A DNA stretch of 64,000 nucleotides, from contig CAVXXM010000001.1 of NCBI GenBank assembly GCA_963765745.1, positions 263,530 through 327,529 of the forward strand, written 5' to 3'. The notes under the pieces were generated by a model. It saw nothing but the letters and a program-made list of their open reading frames with translations. It was not told the origin of the DNA and searched no databases. The translations under genes and the position numbers were made by a program. Positions 35,608 through 46,924 of the stretch are shown piece by piece (the first letter of the stretch is position 1; each line of letters opens with the position of its first letter). Source of the DNA: JAHFPN01 sp963765745 (lineage in GTDB: Bacteria; Pseudomonadota; Alphaproteobacteria; Rhizobiales; Xanthobacteraceae).

Positions 35608-36030
35608 CTAAAGGCGAGAACGTCCCGGCATCGAGAGCAGCTCGACCAGGCTTGGAATCAGCGGCACGTCAGCGGGAGGCATCGGATAGTCCCGCAGGCG
35701 CTCCGGCCTGACCCAGGTGCATTCCTGTCCTTCGCCCGGGTTCACGAACCCGTCCCAGCGATGGCAAACCCACAGCGGCATCAGGAGCTGGAAGTCCGCA
35801 TAGGCGTGGCTCGCGAAGGTCAACGGAGACAAGCAGGCTTCGCGCACTTCGATTCCGAGCTCCTCCTTCAGTTCCCGTATCAGCGCATCCTCGGGCCGCT
35901 CGCCCGGCTCGACCTTGCCGCCCGGAAATTCCCACAGGCCCGCCATCGGTTTGCCCGGCGGCCGGCGCGTCAACAGCACCCGGCCGTCGGCATCGATGAG
36001 CGCGCAGGCGGCGACGAGAACGAGCTTCAC
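35608..36030 (-). CDS. mutT: 8-oxo-dGTP diphosphatase (MutT-like Nudix hydrolase)
   Basis: A 140-residue Nudix protein. The Nudix box reads GKVEPGERPEDALIRELKEE, then LGIEV, with all invariant Glu residues in place. The preceding LLTRRPPGKPMAGLWEFPG and the late EGQECTWVRPERLRDYPMPP match the MutT subgroup that removes 8-oxo-dGTP from the nucleotide pool and prevents A-to-C changes. In this class mutT commonly follows argJ, as here (about 85 bases apart, same strand). Confidence 0.92.
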   Translation of the reverse strand: MKLVLVAACALIDADGRVLLTRRPPGKPMAGLWEFPGGKVEPGERPEDALIRELKEELGIEVREACLSPLTFASHAYADFQLLMPLWVCHRWDGFVNPGEGQECTWVRPERLRDYPMPPADVPLIPSLVELLSMPGRSRL

Positions 36031-36115
36031 GCGCTAGCCCGGGGCAAAGCGTAGGTGCCGGTCGCCAGTGCAAAGCTAGCCTGCAGCCCCGCTTTTCGCG
36101 GCGTTCGCATACGAT

Positions 36116-37354
36116 CTAGCTCCGATAATCGCCGTTGATGGCGACGTATTCCTTGGTGAGATCGCAGGTCAGCACCCGGTCGGCGCCGCGGCCGAGCTTG
36201 AGATCGACGGTGAGATCGATCACGTCGCGCTTCATGTAGGCGGAAGCCCGCTCCTCTTGGTAGGCGGGATCGCGCTCGCCGGCGACGGCCACGCGAATAT
36301 CGCCGAACCATATTGCGAGCTTGTCGCGCTTGGCGGGTTCGCCGGCCTTGCCGACGGCCATCACGACGCGGCCCCAATTGGCGTCCTCGCCGGCGATCGC
36401 GGTCTTGACCAGCGGCGAGTTGGCGATCGAAAGCGCGATGCGGCGCGCCGATTTCTTGGAAACCGCGCCTTTCACGTTGATGCGCACGAGCTTGCGTGCG
36501 CCCTCGCCGTCGCGCGCGAGTTGTTCGGCAAGATCAGCGAGCACGGCGTAGAGCGCCTTGCGAAACGCGCCGAGCCGCCGGTCTCCGGCAGTGGCGATTT
36601 TCGGTGCGCCGCGCGCGGCAGCGGCGCCTGTCGCGAAGAGAAGCAGCGTATCGGACGTCGAGGTATCGCCGTCCACGGTGATAGCGTTGAGCGTATCGAC
36701 GACGCTTTCGGACAGCAGCGCGCGCAAGGCGGGTGCCGCGATCGGCGCATCGGTGAAGACGAAGGCGAGCATGGTCGCCATGTCGGGCGCGATCATGCCG
36801 GAGCCCTTGGCGATTCCGTTGATGCGCACCTTCGTCTTGCCAAGGCGCGCGGTGGCGGTCGCAAGCTTCGGAAACGTATCGGTGGTCATGATCGCGCGCG
36901 CCGCGGCCTCCCATTGGTCGGGCTCTGCCTCGGCGATGGTGCGATCGATGACCGCCGCGATCTTTTCGGGGTCGAGCGGCTCTCCGATCACGCCGGTCGA
37001 AGCGAGAAAAACCTGGCTCGGCGGGCAGCCCGCGGCCTGGCCGGCGAGTGCCGCGATCTTCTTGGTGCCGGCGCGGCCGCGCGCGCCGGTGAAGGCGTTG
37101 GCGTTTCCCGAGTTGACCACCAGCGCACGCGCCTTGCCGCCGCGCAGATGCGCCCTGCACCAGTCGACCGGCGCCGATGGACATTTGGAGCGCGTGAGCA
37201 CGCCGGCGACCGCCGTGCCCGGATCGAACACGGCAATGAGAACATCGGTGCGGTCGCGGTACTTGATTCCAGCCGAAGCGGTGGCCAGCCGGACACCGGG
37301 AACCGGATCGAGCCTGGGGACCGCGGCCGGCGCGAGCGGCGATACGCCGGCCAT
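36116..37354 (-). CDS. argJ: Bifunctional ornithine acetyltransferase/N-acetylglutamate synthase
   Basis: A 412-residue ArgJ. The self-cleavage site ATML (in IAPDMATMLAFVFTDAP) makes the N-terminal Thr of the beta chain the catalytic nucleophile; the oxyanion residues lie in the ASTGVIGEP stretch. The N-terminal segment with DVLIAVFDPGTAVAGVLTRS is typical. It recycles the acetyl group from N-acetylornithine to glutamate in arginine synthesis. The gene lies two bases behind the parvulin gene, the usual arrangement in Hyphomicrobiales (secA, divergent parvulin-argJ-mutT). Confidence 0.96.
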   Translation of the reverse strand: MAGVSPLAPAAVPRLDPVPGVRLATASAGIKYRDRTDVLIAVFDPGTAVAGVLTRSKCPSAPVDWCRAHLRGGKARALVVNSGNANAFTGARGRAGTKKIAALAGQAAGCPPSQVFLASTGVIGEPLDPEKIAAVIDRTIAEAEPDQWEAAARAIMTTDTFPKLATATARLGKTKVRINGIAKGSGMIAPDMATMLAFVFTDAPIAAPALRALLSESVVDTLNAITVDGDTSTSDTLLLFATGAAAARGAPKIATAGDRRLGAFRKALYAVLADLAEQLARDGEGARKLVRINVKGAVSKKSARRIALSIANSPLVKTAIAGEDANWGRVVMAVGKAGEPAKRDKLAIWFGDIRVAVAGERDPAYQEERASAYMKRDVIDLTVDLKLGRGADRVLTCDLTKEYVAINGDYRS

Positions 37355-37356
37355 GT

Positions 37357-38259
37357 TTATTTCTTCTTCGCGGCCGGAGCCGGTGTGGCCGGAGCCGGCG
37401 TCGCCGGGGGCGTGACCGCCGCCGGTGCCGGTGCGGGCGGCGTCGCCTGCGTCAGCCGCTCAATTTTCGCCGCCTCGCGCAGCTTCATTACGAGTTCGGA
37501 CTGCGCGCGTTGCACGACGAAGTTGGCGAGCTGATCCTTGACCGCTTCGTAGGCCGGAAGCGGACGGTCGCGCGCATCCTCGAGCTTGATGATGTGCCAG
37601 CCGAACTGGGTCTTCACCGGATCGGAAAGCTGGCCCTTCTCGAGCTTGAAGGCGGCCTCGGCGAATTCCGGCACCATCTGGCCCTTGGCGAAATAGCCCA
37701 GATCGCCGCCTTCGGCCGCGCCCGGATCCTTGGAATTTTCCTTGGCCAGCGCGATGAATTCGCCGCCGGCTTTCAGCTTCTGCAGAATTTCCTTCGCCTT
37801 GTCCTCGGTCTCGACCAGGATGTGGCGCGCGCGAACTTCCTTCTCGGGCGTCAACTTCTGCACCGACTCGTCATAGAGCGTCTTCATCGCCGTCTCGGTG
37901 GCGGCGGCTTTGGTCGTCTCGTCGAGCAACAACTCCATCAGCGCGCGCCGGCGGGCATAGGCGAGCTTCTTCGCGAAGTCCGGGCTGTCGCCGAGCTTCT
38001 TTGCATCGGCCGCGCGGGCCAACAGCGTCACGTCGATCAGGTAGGCAAGGAGCTGATCGCGGCGTGCGTCGCCGGTCGAGGGCGGCAGGCTCGCGCCGAT
38101 GTCGGCTTCGGCGACCGCAAGGTCGCTCTGGCGGATTTCCACGCCGTCAACGCGCGCGAGCACCGGGTCCGGACTCTGCTGGGCGCGGGCCGCGGATGGC
38201 GCACCGGCGGCGACAAAGGCGGCGAGAACGAACGCGAGCGGAATCGAACGGATGCGCAT
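37357..38259 (-). CDS. Periplasmic parvulin-type peptidyl-prolyl isomerase (PpiC/PrsA/SurA-like)
   Basis: The start at 38259 (MRIRSIPLAFVLAAFVAAGA) has an AGAGGA site 7 bases upstream and opens a Sec signal peptide cut near ARAQQ. The parvulin domain follows: EVRARHILVETEDKAKEIL, GGEFIALAKENSKDPGAAEG, GDLGYFAKGQMVPEFAEAAF and QFGWHIIKLEDAR. The tail is Ala/Pro-rich. It should catalyse proline isomerisation and chaperone outer-membrane or secreted proteins in the periplasm. Its divergent neighbour is secA, which fits export and folding being encoded together. Confidence 0.93.
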   Translation of the reverse strand: MRIRSIPLAFVLAAFVAAGAPSAARAQQSPDPVLARVDGVEIRQSDLAVAEADIGASLPPSTGDARRDQLLAYLIDVTLLARAADAKKLGDSPDFAKKLAYARRRALMELLLDETTKAAATETAMKTLYDESVQKLTPEKEVRARHILVETEDKAKEILQKLKAGGEFIALAKENSKDPGAAEGGDLGYFAKGQMVPEFAEAAFKLEKGQLSDPVKTQFGWHIIKLEDARDRPLPAYEAVKDQLANFVVQRAQSELVMKLREAAKIERLTQATPPAPAPAAVTPPATPAPATPAPAAKKK

Positions 38260-38440
38260 TGGGAATCCTCTGGCCGGCCTCCCGGGCCGGGCGCGCGGAA
38301 AGTGGCGCAAGGTTCGGGGAGAAGCAAGGTCGGCGAAGAGCGGCGGCTCGGCTCGCGCGCCCGCGATCCTTGAAGCCGACCTGCGCGCGAAATGGCTTGC
38401 CGCAGGCGATTTCAGCGCCTCGGCCGGGCCGGCCGCAACA

Positions 38441-38469
38441 TTGACAAGGTGGGGGGCACTTCATATCTG
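38441..38469 (+). promoter_or_regulatory. Promoter of secA
   Basis: TTGACA (38441-38446) and TATCTG (38464-38469) are separated by 17 bases, 132 bases ahead of the secA ATG. The -35 is perfect; the -10 keeps four of six consensus bases. The remaining bases of the 340-base gap to the parvulin gene show nothing else I can name. Confidence 0.65.
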
Positions 38470-38600
38470 TCCTGCGGCGCGCCGGCAGACACGAATTTGT
38501 GCCGCAATTCCAATATCGAACGAGCGTCGGCCACCCGGCGGCCTGAGGGCCGTTTGCGAGGGTCAATGTCCGTTCGAACGACGACCGGGAACACTGCTCG

Positions 38601-41399
<2,799 letters not shown>

Positions 41400-41423
41400 G
41401 CGGCCGCCAGCTCGACTAAAATA

Positions 41424-42737
41424 TCAACGGAACGAGAAGCCGCCGGAGGAGACGATCGGCGTCGAGCCCGGCAAGAGCGCGGGTGTCGCCGGCTTGTCTT
41501 TCTCTTCCGCGGGCGTCGTCGGCTGCGGCTTGCGCGGCGGCACGGCGACGGTCTGCGGACGGGGCTGCGGCGTCGGCACGGCGGCAGCCGGCGCGCTCCT
41601 GACCTCGGTGCCGCCGAACCAGCGCGCGAATATGCCGGGCTTCGATGCGGGTGCGGGAGCCGATGCGGCGATGACCGACGGGCCTTGCGGCGTCGAAGCG
41701 GTCAGATCCTCGGACGGCGGACGGGTCGTGGCGGGGACCGAGCCCGGCACGGGCGCCGCCGCGACGAGACGCTGGTCTTCCGCCGGCATGCGCTTGCGCT
41801 CGATCGCCGCGGCGAAGACGGGATGCATGCCGCCGTCGCGGCCGGTGATGACCGGAACGGTGGCGACCCCGCGGCTCACCAGCGCGGCGTACTCGCGCTC
41901 GTCGGCGTCGCGCTTCTGGCTCACCGCCTGAGCGACCTCGAACGGCTGATCGATCGGCGGGCACGGACGCGCGGCGTCGAACGGCAGCGCCGGATCGAAC
42001 GGGATCGCGTTGAACACGTATTTCTTGCCGCAGACGTCGACCTTGGGTTCCTGCCTGGCCAGCAGAAAGTGGTCGTTGCCTTCTTTCAGCATTTTCCAGA
42101 ACGCTAGGTGCGGGCTGTTGCGGTGCTTGGCGAGATTCGCCGGCGTCATGCGAAACGGATAGGCCTGGACCTGGAAGGATTGCTGACCGGCCTCGAACGA
42201 GTCGCGCGCCAGCGCGAAAATTTCGCCGATCTGCTCGTCGGTCATGGCGTAGCAGCCGCGCGAGGAGCAGTCGCCGTGCACCATCAGGAGCGCACCGGAG
42301 CGGCCGTGCGCGCGGTCATAGGCGTTCGGATAGCCGAGGTTGAAGGCGAGATAATAGTTCGAACGCGGATTCATCAGGCCGGGGGTGATGGCGTAGAAGC
42401 CCTCCGGCGCCTGCCGGTCGCCTTCCCTGATCTTTGGGCCGAGCTCGCCGGACCAGCGGCAGATCGGGTAGGTCTTCAGGAGCTCGTAGTCGCCCGCGGC
42501 GGTCTGCTTCCAGACCTCGAGCTCCGCCTCTTCCTTGAATATCCGAAGCAGGATTTGCGACTGCTTGGTCATCCCTTTCTGTTCGATGAGGGAGACGAGT
42601 TCGGGGGTCAGCGGCTTCATATGTTTGGGCTCGAGGCCCATCAAGCCGGCGGTTTCATAGTTGCAGCCGGCAAGTGCGAGAGTGCATGCGGCGGCCAACG
42701 CCGCGACACGCGCACGGGAGAGAATGGAATGGGTCAA
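41424..42737 (-). CDS. L,D-transpeptidase (YafK/YkuD family) lipoprotein
   Basis: The N-terminus MTHSILSRARVAALAAACTL followed by ALAGCN is a lipoprotein signal with lipobox Cys 25. The YkuD catalytic motif reads HGDCSSRGC (H154 to C162), with Cys 162 the nucleophile, followed by YAMTDEQIGEIFAL, typical of the YafK subgroup. After residue 250 the 437-residue protein has a long Ala/Pro-rich tail of low complexity. It should cut or form bonds involving meso-diaminopimelate in the periplasm, for example between murein and a protein. Convergent with secA. Confidence 0.9.
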   Translation of the reverse strand: MTHSILSRARVAALAAACTLALAGCNYETAGLMGLEPKHMKPLTPELVSLIEQKGMTKQSQILLRIFKEEAELEVWKQTAAGDYELLKTYPICRWSGELGPKIREGDRQAPEGFYAITPGLMNPRSNYYLAFNLGYPNAYDRAHGRSGALLMVHGDCSSRGCYAMTDEQIGEIFALARDSFEAGQQSFQVQAYPFRMTPANLAKHRNSPHLAFWKMLKEGNDHFLLARQEPKVDVCGKKYVFNAIPFDPALPFDAARPCPPIDQPFEVAQAVSQKRDADEREYAALVSRGVATVPVITGRDGGMHPVFAAAIERKRMPAEDQRLVAAAPVPGSVPATTRPPSEDLTASTPQGPSVIAASAPAPASKPGIFARWFGGTEVRSAPAAAVPTPQPRPQTVAVPPRKPQPTTPAEEKDKPATPALLPGSTPIVSSGGFSFR

Positions 42738-42875
42738 CGGAAACCCCCGGAAATGAGCACCACCCTCATGCTCATAAATCGTTACCCTTGACGGCTAGTT
42801 ACCGCAAGCATCGCAGCGGGGCCGCTCCAAACAACGTGAATGAGCGGCTATTGGCAGGGATAGCCGCCGATTCGG

Positions 42876-43829
42876 TCACAAATTGCGGCCAATCGCCAAG
42901 AATTTGCGCTGGCGGCGGGCGCGCACCTCGTCGTGCGAAAGCCCTTTCAGGCCCTCGAGCGCGCCGGCGAGCGCGTCGCCGGTGGCCTCAATTGCGGCAT
43001 CGGGGTGGCGATGGGCGCCGCCCGGCGGCTCCGCAATCACCTCGTCCACGATGCCGAGACGCATCAGATCCTGCGCGGTGATCTTCATATTGGTGGCCGC
43101 CTCCTGCGCCTTCGAAGTGTCGCGCCACAGGATCGAGGCCGCGCCTTCGGGCGAAATCACGCTGTAGATCGCGTGCTCCAGCATGAGCACGGTATTGGCG
43201 GTGGCGATGGCGATCGCGCCGCCCGATCCGCCCTCGCCGATGATGATCGAGACATTGGGAACACCGAGCGCAAGGCAAGTCTCGGTCGAGCGCGCGATGG
43301 CTTCGGCCTGGCCGCGCTCCTCGGCGCCGATGCCGGGATAGGCGCCGGCCGTATCCACGAGCGTAACCACGGGGATCGAAAAGCGCTCGGCGAGTTCCAT
43401 GAGCCGCACCGCCTTGCGGTAGCCCTCCGGGCGCGCCATTCCGAAATTGTGTTTGATGCGGGCTTCGGTGGTGGAGCCCTTCTCCTGGCCGAGCAGGCAA
43501 ACGCTCTCGCCACGGAAGCGCGCAAAGCCGCCCAAGATCGCCGCGTCCTCGCCGAACTTGCGGTCGCCGGCGAGCGGCGTGAATTCGGTGAATAGGCGCG
43601 CGGCGTAGTCGGAAAAATGCGGCCGGTTCGGATGACGCGCGACGAAAGTCTTCTGCCAGGGCGTGAGATTCGAATAGAGATCGCGCAGCGCCAGCGCGGA
43701 CTTCGCCTCGAGCCTGGCGATCTCGTCGGCATTGGCGGCGGCATCGCCGGCGGCGGACTCCGCCCGCAGCTCATCGAGCTTGGCGTCGAGTTCCGCGACA
43801 GGTTTTTCAAAATCGAGATAGGTGCGCAT
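42876..43829 (-). CDS. accA: Acetyl-CoA carboxylase carboxyltransferase subunit alpha
   Basis: The ATG at 43829 (MRTYLDFEKPVAELDAKLDE) is the standard AccA start. The 317-residue protein has the N-terminal helical segment and the crotonase-like core: GFARFRGESVCLLGQEKG, VVTLVDTAGAYPGIGAEERG and NVSIIIGEGGSGGAIAIA, with the glycines that form the two oxyanion holes. With AccD, AccB and AccC it makes malonyl-CoA for fatty acids. It precedes nothing in obvious operon; xerD, 68 bases upstream, is on the same strand, a frequent neighbour in this class. Confidence 0.96.
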   Translation of the reverse strand: MRTYLDFEKPVAELDAKLDELRAESAAGDAAANADEIARLEAKSALALRDLYSNLTPWQKTFVARHPNRPHFSDYAARLFTEFTPLAGDRKFGEDAAILGGFARFRGESVCLLGQEKGSTTEARIKHNFGMARPEGYRKAVRLMELAERFSIPVVTLVDTAGAYPGIGAEERGQAEAIARSTETCLALGVPNVSIIIGEGGSGGAIAIATANTVLMLEHAIYSVISPEGAASILWRDTSKAQEAATNMKITAQDLMRLGIVDEVIAEPPGGAHRHPDAAIEATGDALAGALEGLKGLSHDEVRARRQRKFLAIGRNL

Positions 43830-43896
43830 CGGCCCATATTTTTGCGGCCGGGCGAAGCTGCCCGCCACCAATAGGCGAGTCAAGCGAAGCGGCAGA

Positions 43897-44871
43897 CTAG
43901 TCGTCGGACAACGGATGCAGGTCGCGCACGAGGCTTTTCAGGCGCTCATCGAGCACGTGGGTATAGATCTGGGTGGTCGAAACGTCGGCATGGCCGAGGA
44001 GCTGCTGCACCACGCGCAGATCGGCGCCGTTCTGCAGCATGTGGCTGGCGAAAGCGTGACGCAGCACGTGCGGGCTCATCTTCGCCGGATCGGCACCGAT
44101 CGAAACAGCGAGCGCCTTCAGCTCGCGGCCCACGTGCTGGCGCGTGACGTGCCCGCTCTCGCCAAAAGATGGAAACAGCCAGCGCTGTTCGCCGGTCGCC
44201 CGCTTTTTCCCTTTCGAAGCGGCGGCGCGAAGATCGAGATAGACGCGCATGGCGCGCCGCGCCGCGTCGCCGAGCGGCACCAGGCGCTCCTTGTTGCCCT
44301 TGCCGCGAACATTGATCGTCTCGGCATCGGCGCGCGCCGCGCCCGCGGGCAGCGCGATGAGTTCGGAGACGCGGAGCCCAGTCGCGTAGAGCACCTCCAG
44401 CAGACAAGCGAGGCGAGCGGCACGCAGGATTTCCACCGGGCTTACGTCCTTCGCCGCGACCGCGGCATGCGCTCCGGCAATCAGCGCCGTGACCTCGGCG
44501 ACCGAGAGAACTTTCGGCAGCGGACGCCCGCGCCGCGGTCCTTCCAGCACCGCGGCGGGATCGGAGCCGCGCTTGCCTTCGGCATAAAGGAAGCGATGCA
44601 ACTGGCGGACCGCGGAGAGACGCCGCGCGACCGACGTGGCGGCGAGGCCGCGGCGGCTCAGTTCCGCGAGATAGGCGCGGATCTCGTCGGTGGTCGCGGC
44701 ACCCGCGTCGCGTCCGCGTCCGGCGAGAAAACCCGCGTAGTCCTCAAGATCGCGCCGGTAGGCGTCGAGCGTGTTGCGGCTGGCACCGCGCTCGGTCGCG
44801 ATCATGTCCAGGAAAAGTTCGATCAGGGCGAACGAGCGCCCCTCGCGCCGGGCATCGCGCCGCGCCGTCAC
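43897..44871 (-). CDS. xerD: Site-specific tyrosine recombinase XerD
   Basis: I start the gene at the GTG at 44871 (VTARRDARREG), because it overlaps the stop of the small upstream gene in GTGA, a translational coupling; the longer frame upstream lacks recombinase features. The 324-residue protein has the SAM-like core-binding domain (FLDMIATERGASRNTLDAYR) and the catalytic domain with Arg in ATGLRVSELIAL, HxxR in HVLRHAFASHML, the GH in LLGHADVSTTQIYTHV and the Tyr nucleophile at its end. With XerC it resolves chromosome dimers at dif. Confidence 0.93.
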   Translation of the reverse strand: MTARRDARREGRSFALIELFLDMIATERGASRNTLDAYRRDLEDYAGFLAGRGRDAGAATTDEIRAYLAELSRRGLAATSVARRLSAVRQLHRFLYAEGKRGSDPAAVLEGPRRGRPLPKVLSVAEVTALIAGAHAAVAAKDVSPVEILRAARLACLLEVLYATGLRVSELIALPAGAARADAETINVRGKGNKERLVPLGDAARRAMRVYLDLRAAASKGKKRATGEQRWLFPSFGESGHVTRQHVGRELKALAVSIGADPAKMSPHVLRHAFASHMLQNGADLRVVQQLLGHADVSTTQIYTHVLDERLKSLVRDLHPLSDD

Positions 44872-45011
44872 TTGCCGAGCCGGTCCTGTGGAATGGTCAA
44901 GGTCATCTCGCGCGGCTGCGGCTCGACCAGCGTAGCGAGCGCCCACATCCCGGCGAAACTCAAGCCGGCGATGATCGCGACGATCGTCAGAAATCGGATG
45001 AGGCTCGGCAT
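44868..45011 (-). CDS. Small membrane protein coupled to xerD
   Basis: A 47-residue frame from the ATG at 45011: MPSLIRFLTIVAIIAGLSFA, then GMWALATLVEPQPREMTLTI and PQDRLGK. It has one clear membrane helix (residues 5-28) and a short polar tail, with codon use like its neighbours. The stop TGA overlaps the xerD GTG start (GTGA), which argues for real translation. Single-helix proteins of this kind precede xerD in other alphaproteobacteria. Function unknown. Confidence 0.7.
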   Translation of the reverse strand: MPSLIRFLTIVAIIAGLSFAGMWALATLVEPQPREMTLTIPQDRLGK

Positions 45012-45150
45012 CCCGAATGCGCCCGATTCGTCTTCACGCCCCACGTACGCGCGGAATAAGCGCCGTTTACCGTGTGATGGCAAGGTCCGGCGTATGATTG
45101 CCCGGCACGGCGGATCGTGTAGTTTCCGCCTCCAATCCGGAGAATATGAA

Positions 45151-45771
45151 ATGACCGGCGCAAGCCAGGGCGAGGACTCGGCGCGAAGCGTGGAAACGCT
45201 GCGCGAACGGCTCGGCGCGCGTTCGGTCGTGCTCGTCGGCATGCCGGGCTCGGGCAAGACCTCGGTCGGCCGCCGCCTGGCCCAGCGCCTCGAGCTTTCA
45301 TTCGTCGATGCCGACACCGAGATCGAGAAGGCCGCCGACATGCCGATCGCCGACATTTTCAGCCAGCACGGCGAGCCCTATTTCCGTGCCGGCGAGGCCA
45401 AGGTGATCGCGCGCATCCTGGAAGGCGGCCCGCGGGTGGTGGCCACCGGCGGCGGCGCCTTCATGAATCCGGACACGCGCGCGAAAATCCACGCGCAAGG
45501 GATTTCGGTCTGGCTCAAGGCAGATTTCGCGGTGCTGTTGCGCCGGATCAAGCGCAAGAGCGACCGCCCGCTATTCATGAACGGCGACCCGGAGACCACG
45601 CTGAAGCGGCTGCTCGCCGAGCGGGAACCGGTGTTCGCGGAGGCGGACATCGTCGTCGTCTCGCAGGACAGCCCGCATGAGACCACGATGGAAGCGATCG
45701 TGACGGAGCTGGAACGGATGCTCGGGGGCACGCCACCCTCGCCCGGCGCGCCGAAGGAAGCGCGCCCATGA
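45151..45771 (+). CDS. aroK: Shikimate kinase
   Basis: The ATG at 45151 lies 7 bases after CCGGAG. The 206-residue protein has the P-loop GMPGSGKT (30-37), the shikimate-binding Asp/Arg segments DADTEIEKAADM and GEPYFRAGEAKVI, the GGGAF motif and the lid KRKSDRPLF. It phosphorylates shikimate in the pathway to aromatic amino acids. Its stop overlaps the aroB start in ATGA, the classic aroK-aroB operon. Confidence 0.96.
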   Translation: MTGASQGEDSARSVETLRERLGARSVVLVGMPGSGKTSVGRRLAQRLELSFVDADTEIEKAADMPIADIFSQHGEPYFRAGEAKVIARILEGGPRVVATGGGAFMNPDTRAKIHAQGISVWLKADFAVLLRRIKRKSDRPLFMNGDPETTLKRLLAEREPVFAEADIVVVSQDSPHETTMEAIVTELERMLGGTPPSPGAPKEARP

Positions 45772-46910
45772 GCGCCGGAGCCAAGGCGGTAGCGCGGTTC
45801 GCCCATGAAACCGTGCGCGTCGATCTCGGCGCCCGCAGTTATGACATCATGATAGGACCCGGCCTGATCGACGAGGCGGGCGCGCGCATCGCCGCGCTCA
45901 GGCCCGGCACAGCAGCATTTGTGGTTACCGATACTAATGTGGCTAAAGCGCATCTCTCGTCCCTAGAGCGCTCGCTCGGAGCGGCAGGAATCCGCACGGC
46001 CAGTTTCGCAGTACCTCCCGGCGAGGGCTCCAAGGATTTCGCCACCCTGCAACGCACCGTCGATGCGATTCTGGCGGCCAAGATCGAGCGCAACGATCTC
46101 GTCATCGCACTCGGCGGCGGCGTGGTCGGCGATCTCGCCGGCTTCGCCGCGGCTGTCGTGCGTCGCGGAGTCGATGTCGTACAAATCCCGACCACGTTGC
46201 TCGCCCAAGTCAACTCCTCGATAGGCGGCAAGACCGGCATCAACACGGTTCAGGGTAAGAATCTAGTCGGTGCATTCCACCAGCCCCGCCTAGTGCTAGC
46301 CGACACTGGAACGCTGGACACCCTGCCGCCGCGCCAATTCCGCTCCGGCTATGCCGAGGTCGCAAAGTATGGGCTCTTGGGCGATGCGGACTTCTTCGCC
46401 GGGCTTGAGCGCGACTGGCGCGACGTGTTCGCAGGGCGCCACGCGCGCATTCAGGCAATCGCCACCTCGTGTCGCATGAAGGCCGAGATCGTCGGCCGCG
46501 ACGAGCGCGAGAGCGGCGAGCGGGCGCTCCTCAACCTGGGCCATACGTTCGGCCACGCCCTCGAAACTGCGACTGGCTTCACCGACCGCTTGCTGCATGG
46601 CGAAGGCATCGCCATCGGCATGGTGCTGGCGTTCCGCCTCTCGGCGCAGCTCAAATTTTGCGACCCCAAGGACGCGGACCGGGTCGCCGCGCACTTCGCC
46701 GCGGCCGGGCTTCCGACGCGACTGAAGGACGTACCCGGCCAGCTTCCGGATACGGAAGGCCTGCTGGCGCTGATGGCGCAGGACAAGAAGGTGCGCCGCG
46801 GCGCGCTGGTGTTCGTGCTGGCACGCGGCATCGGCAAGGCGTTCGTCGCGGCGGACGTAGAGCCGGAGCGGGTTCGCGCGCTGCTCGACGCCGAACGCAA
46901 TCGTCCCTAA
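45768..46910 (+). CDS. aroB: 3-dehydroquinate synthase
   Basis: A 380-residue AroB. NAD-binding GGGVVGDLAGFAAAVVRRGV, the active-site region IPTTLLAQVNSSIGGKTGIN and KNLVGAFHQPRLVL, and the metal ligands Glu and His in LLNLGHTFGHALE and LLHGEGIAIGM are all in place. It closes DAHP to 3-dehydroquinate, the second step of the shikimate pathway. It overlaps aroK and is followed after 14 bases by the CBS-domain membrane protein. Confidence 0.96.
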   Translation: MSAGAKAVARFAHETVRVDLGARSYDIMIGPGLIDEAGARIAALRPGTAAFVVTDTNVAKAHLSSLERSLGAAGIRTASFAVPPGEGSKDFATLQRTVDAILAAKIERNDLVIALGGGVVGDLAGFAAAVVRRGVDVVQIPTTLLAQVNSSIGGKTGINTVQGKNLVGAFHQPRLVLADTGTLDTLPPRQFRSGYAEVAKYGLLGDADFFAGLERDWRDVFAGRHARIQAIATSCRMKAEIVGRDERESGERALLNLGHTFGHALETATGFTDRLLHGEGIAIGMVLAFRLSAQLKFCDPKDADRVAAHFAAAGLPTRLKDVPGQLPDTEGLLALMAQDKKVRRGALVFVLARGIGKAFVAADVEPERVRALLDAERNRP

Positions 46911-46924
46911 ATAAGATCGGTCCC

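Noticed and set aside
43897..44871. XerD-like recombinase as the integrase of a mobile element
   Set aside because: It is flanked by accA and aroK in the usual chromosomal order and has the sequence of housekeeping XerD.
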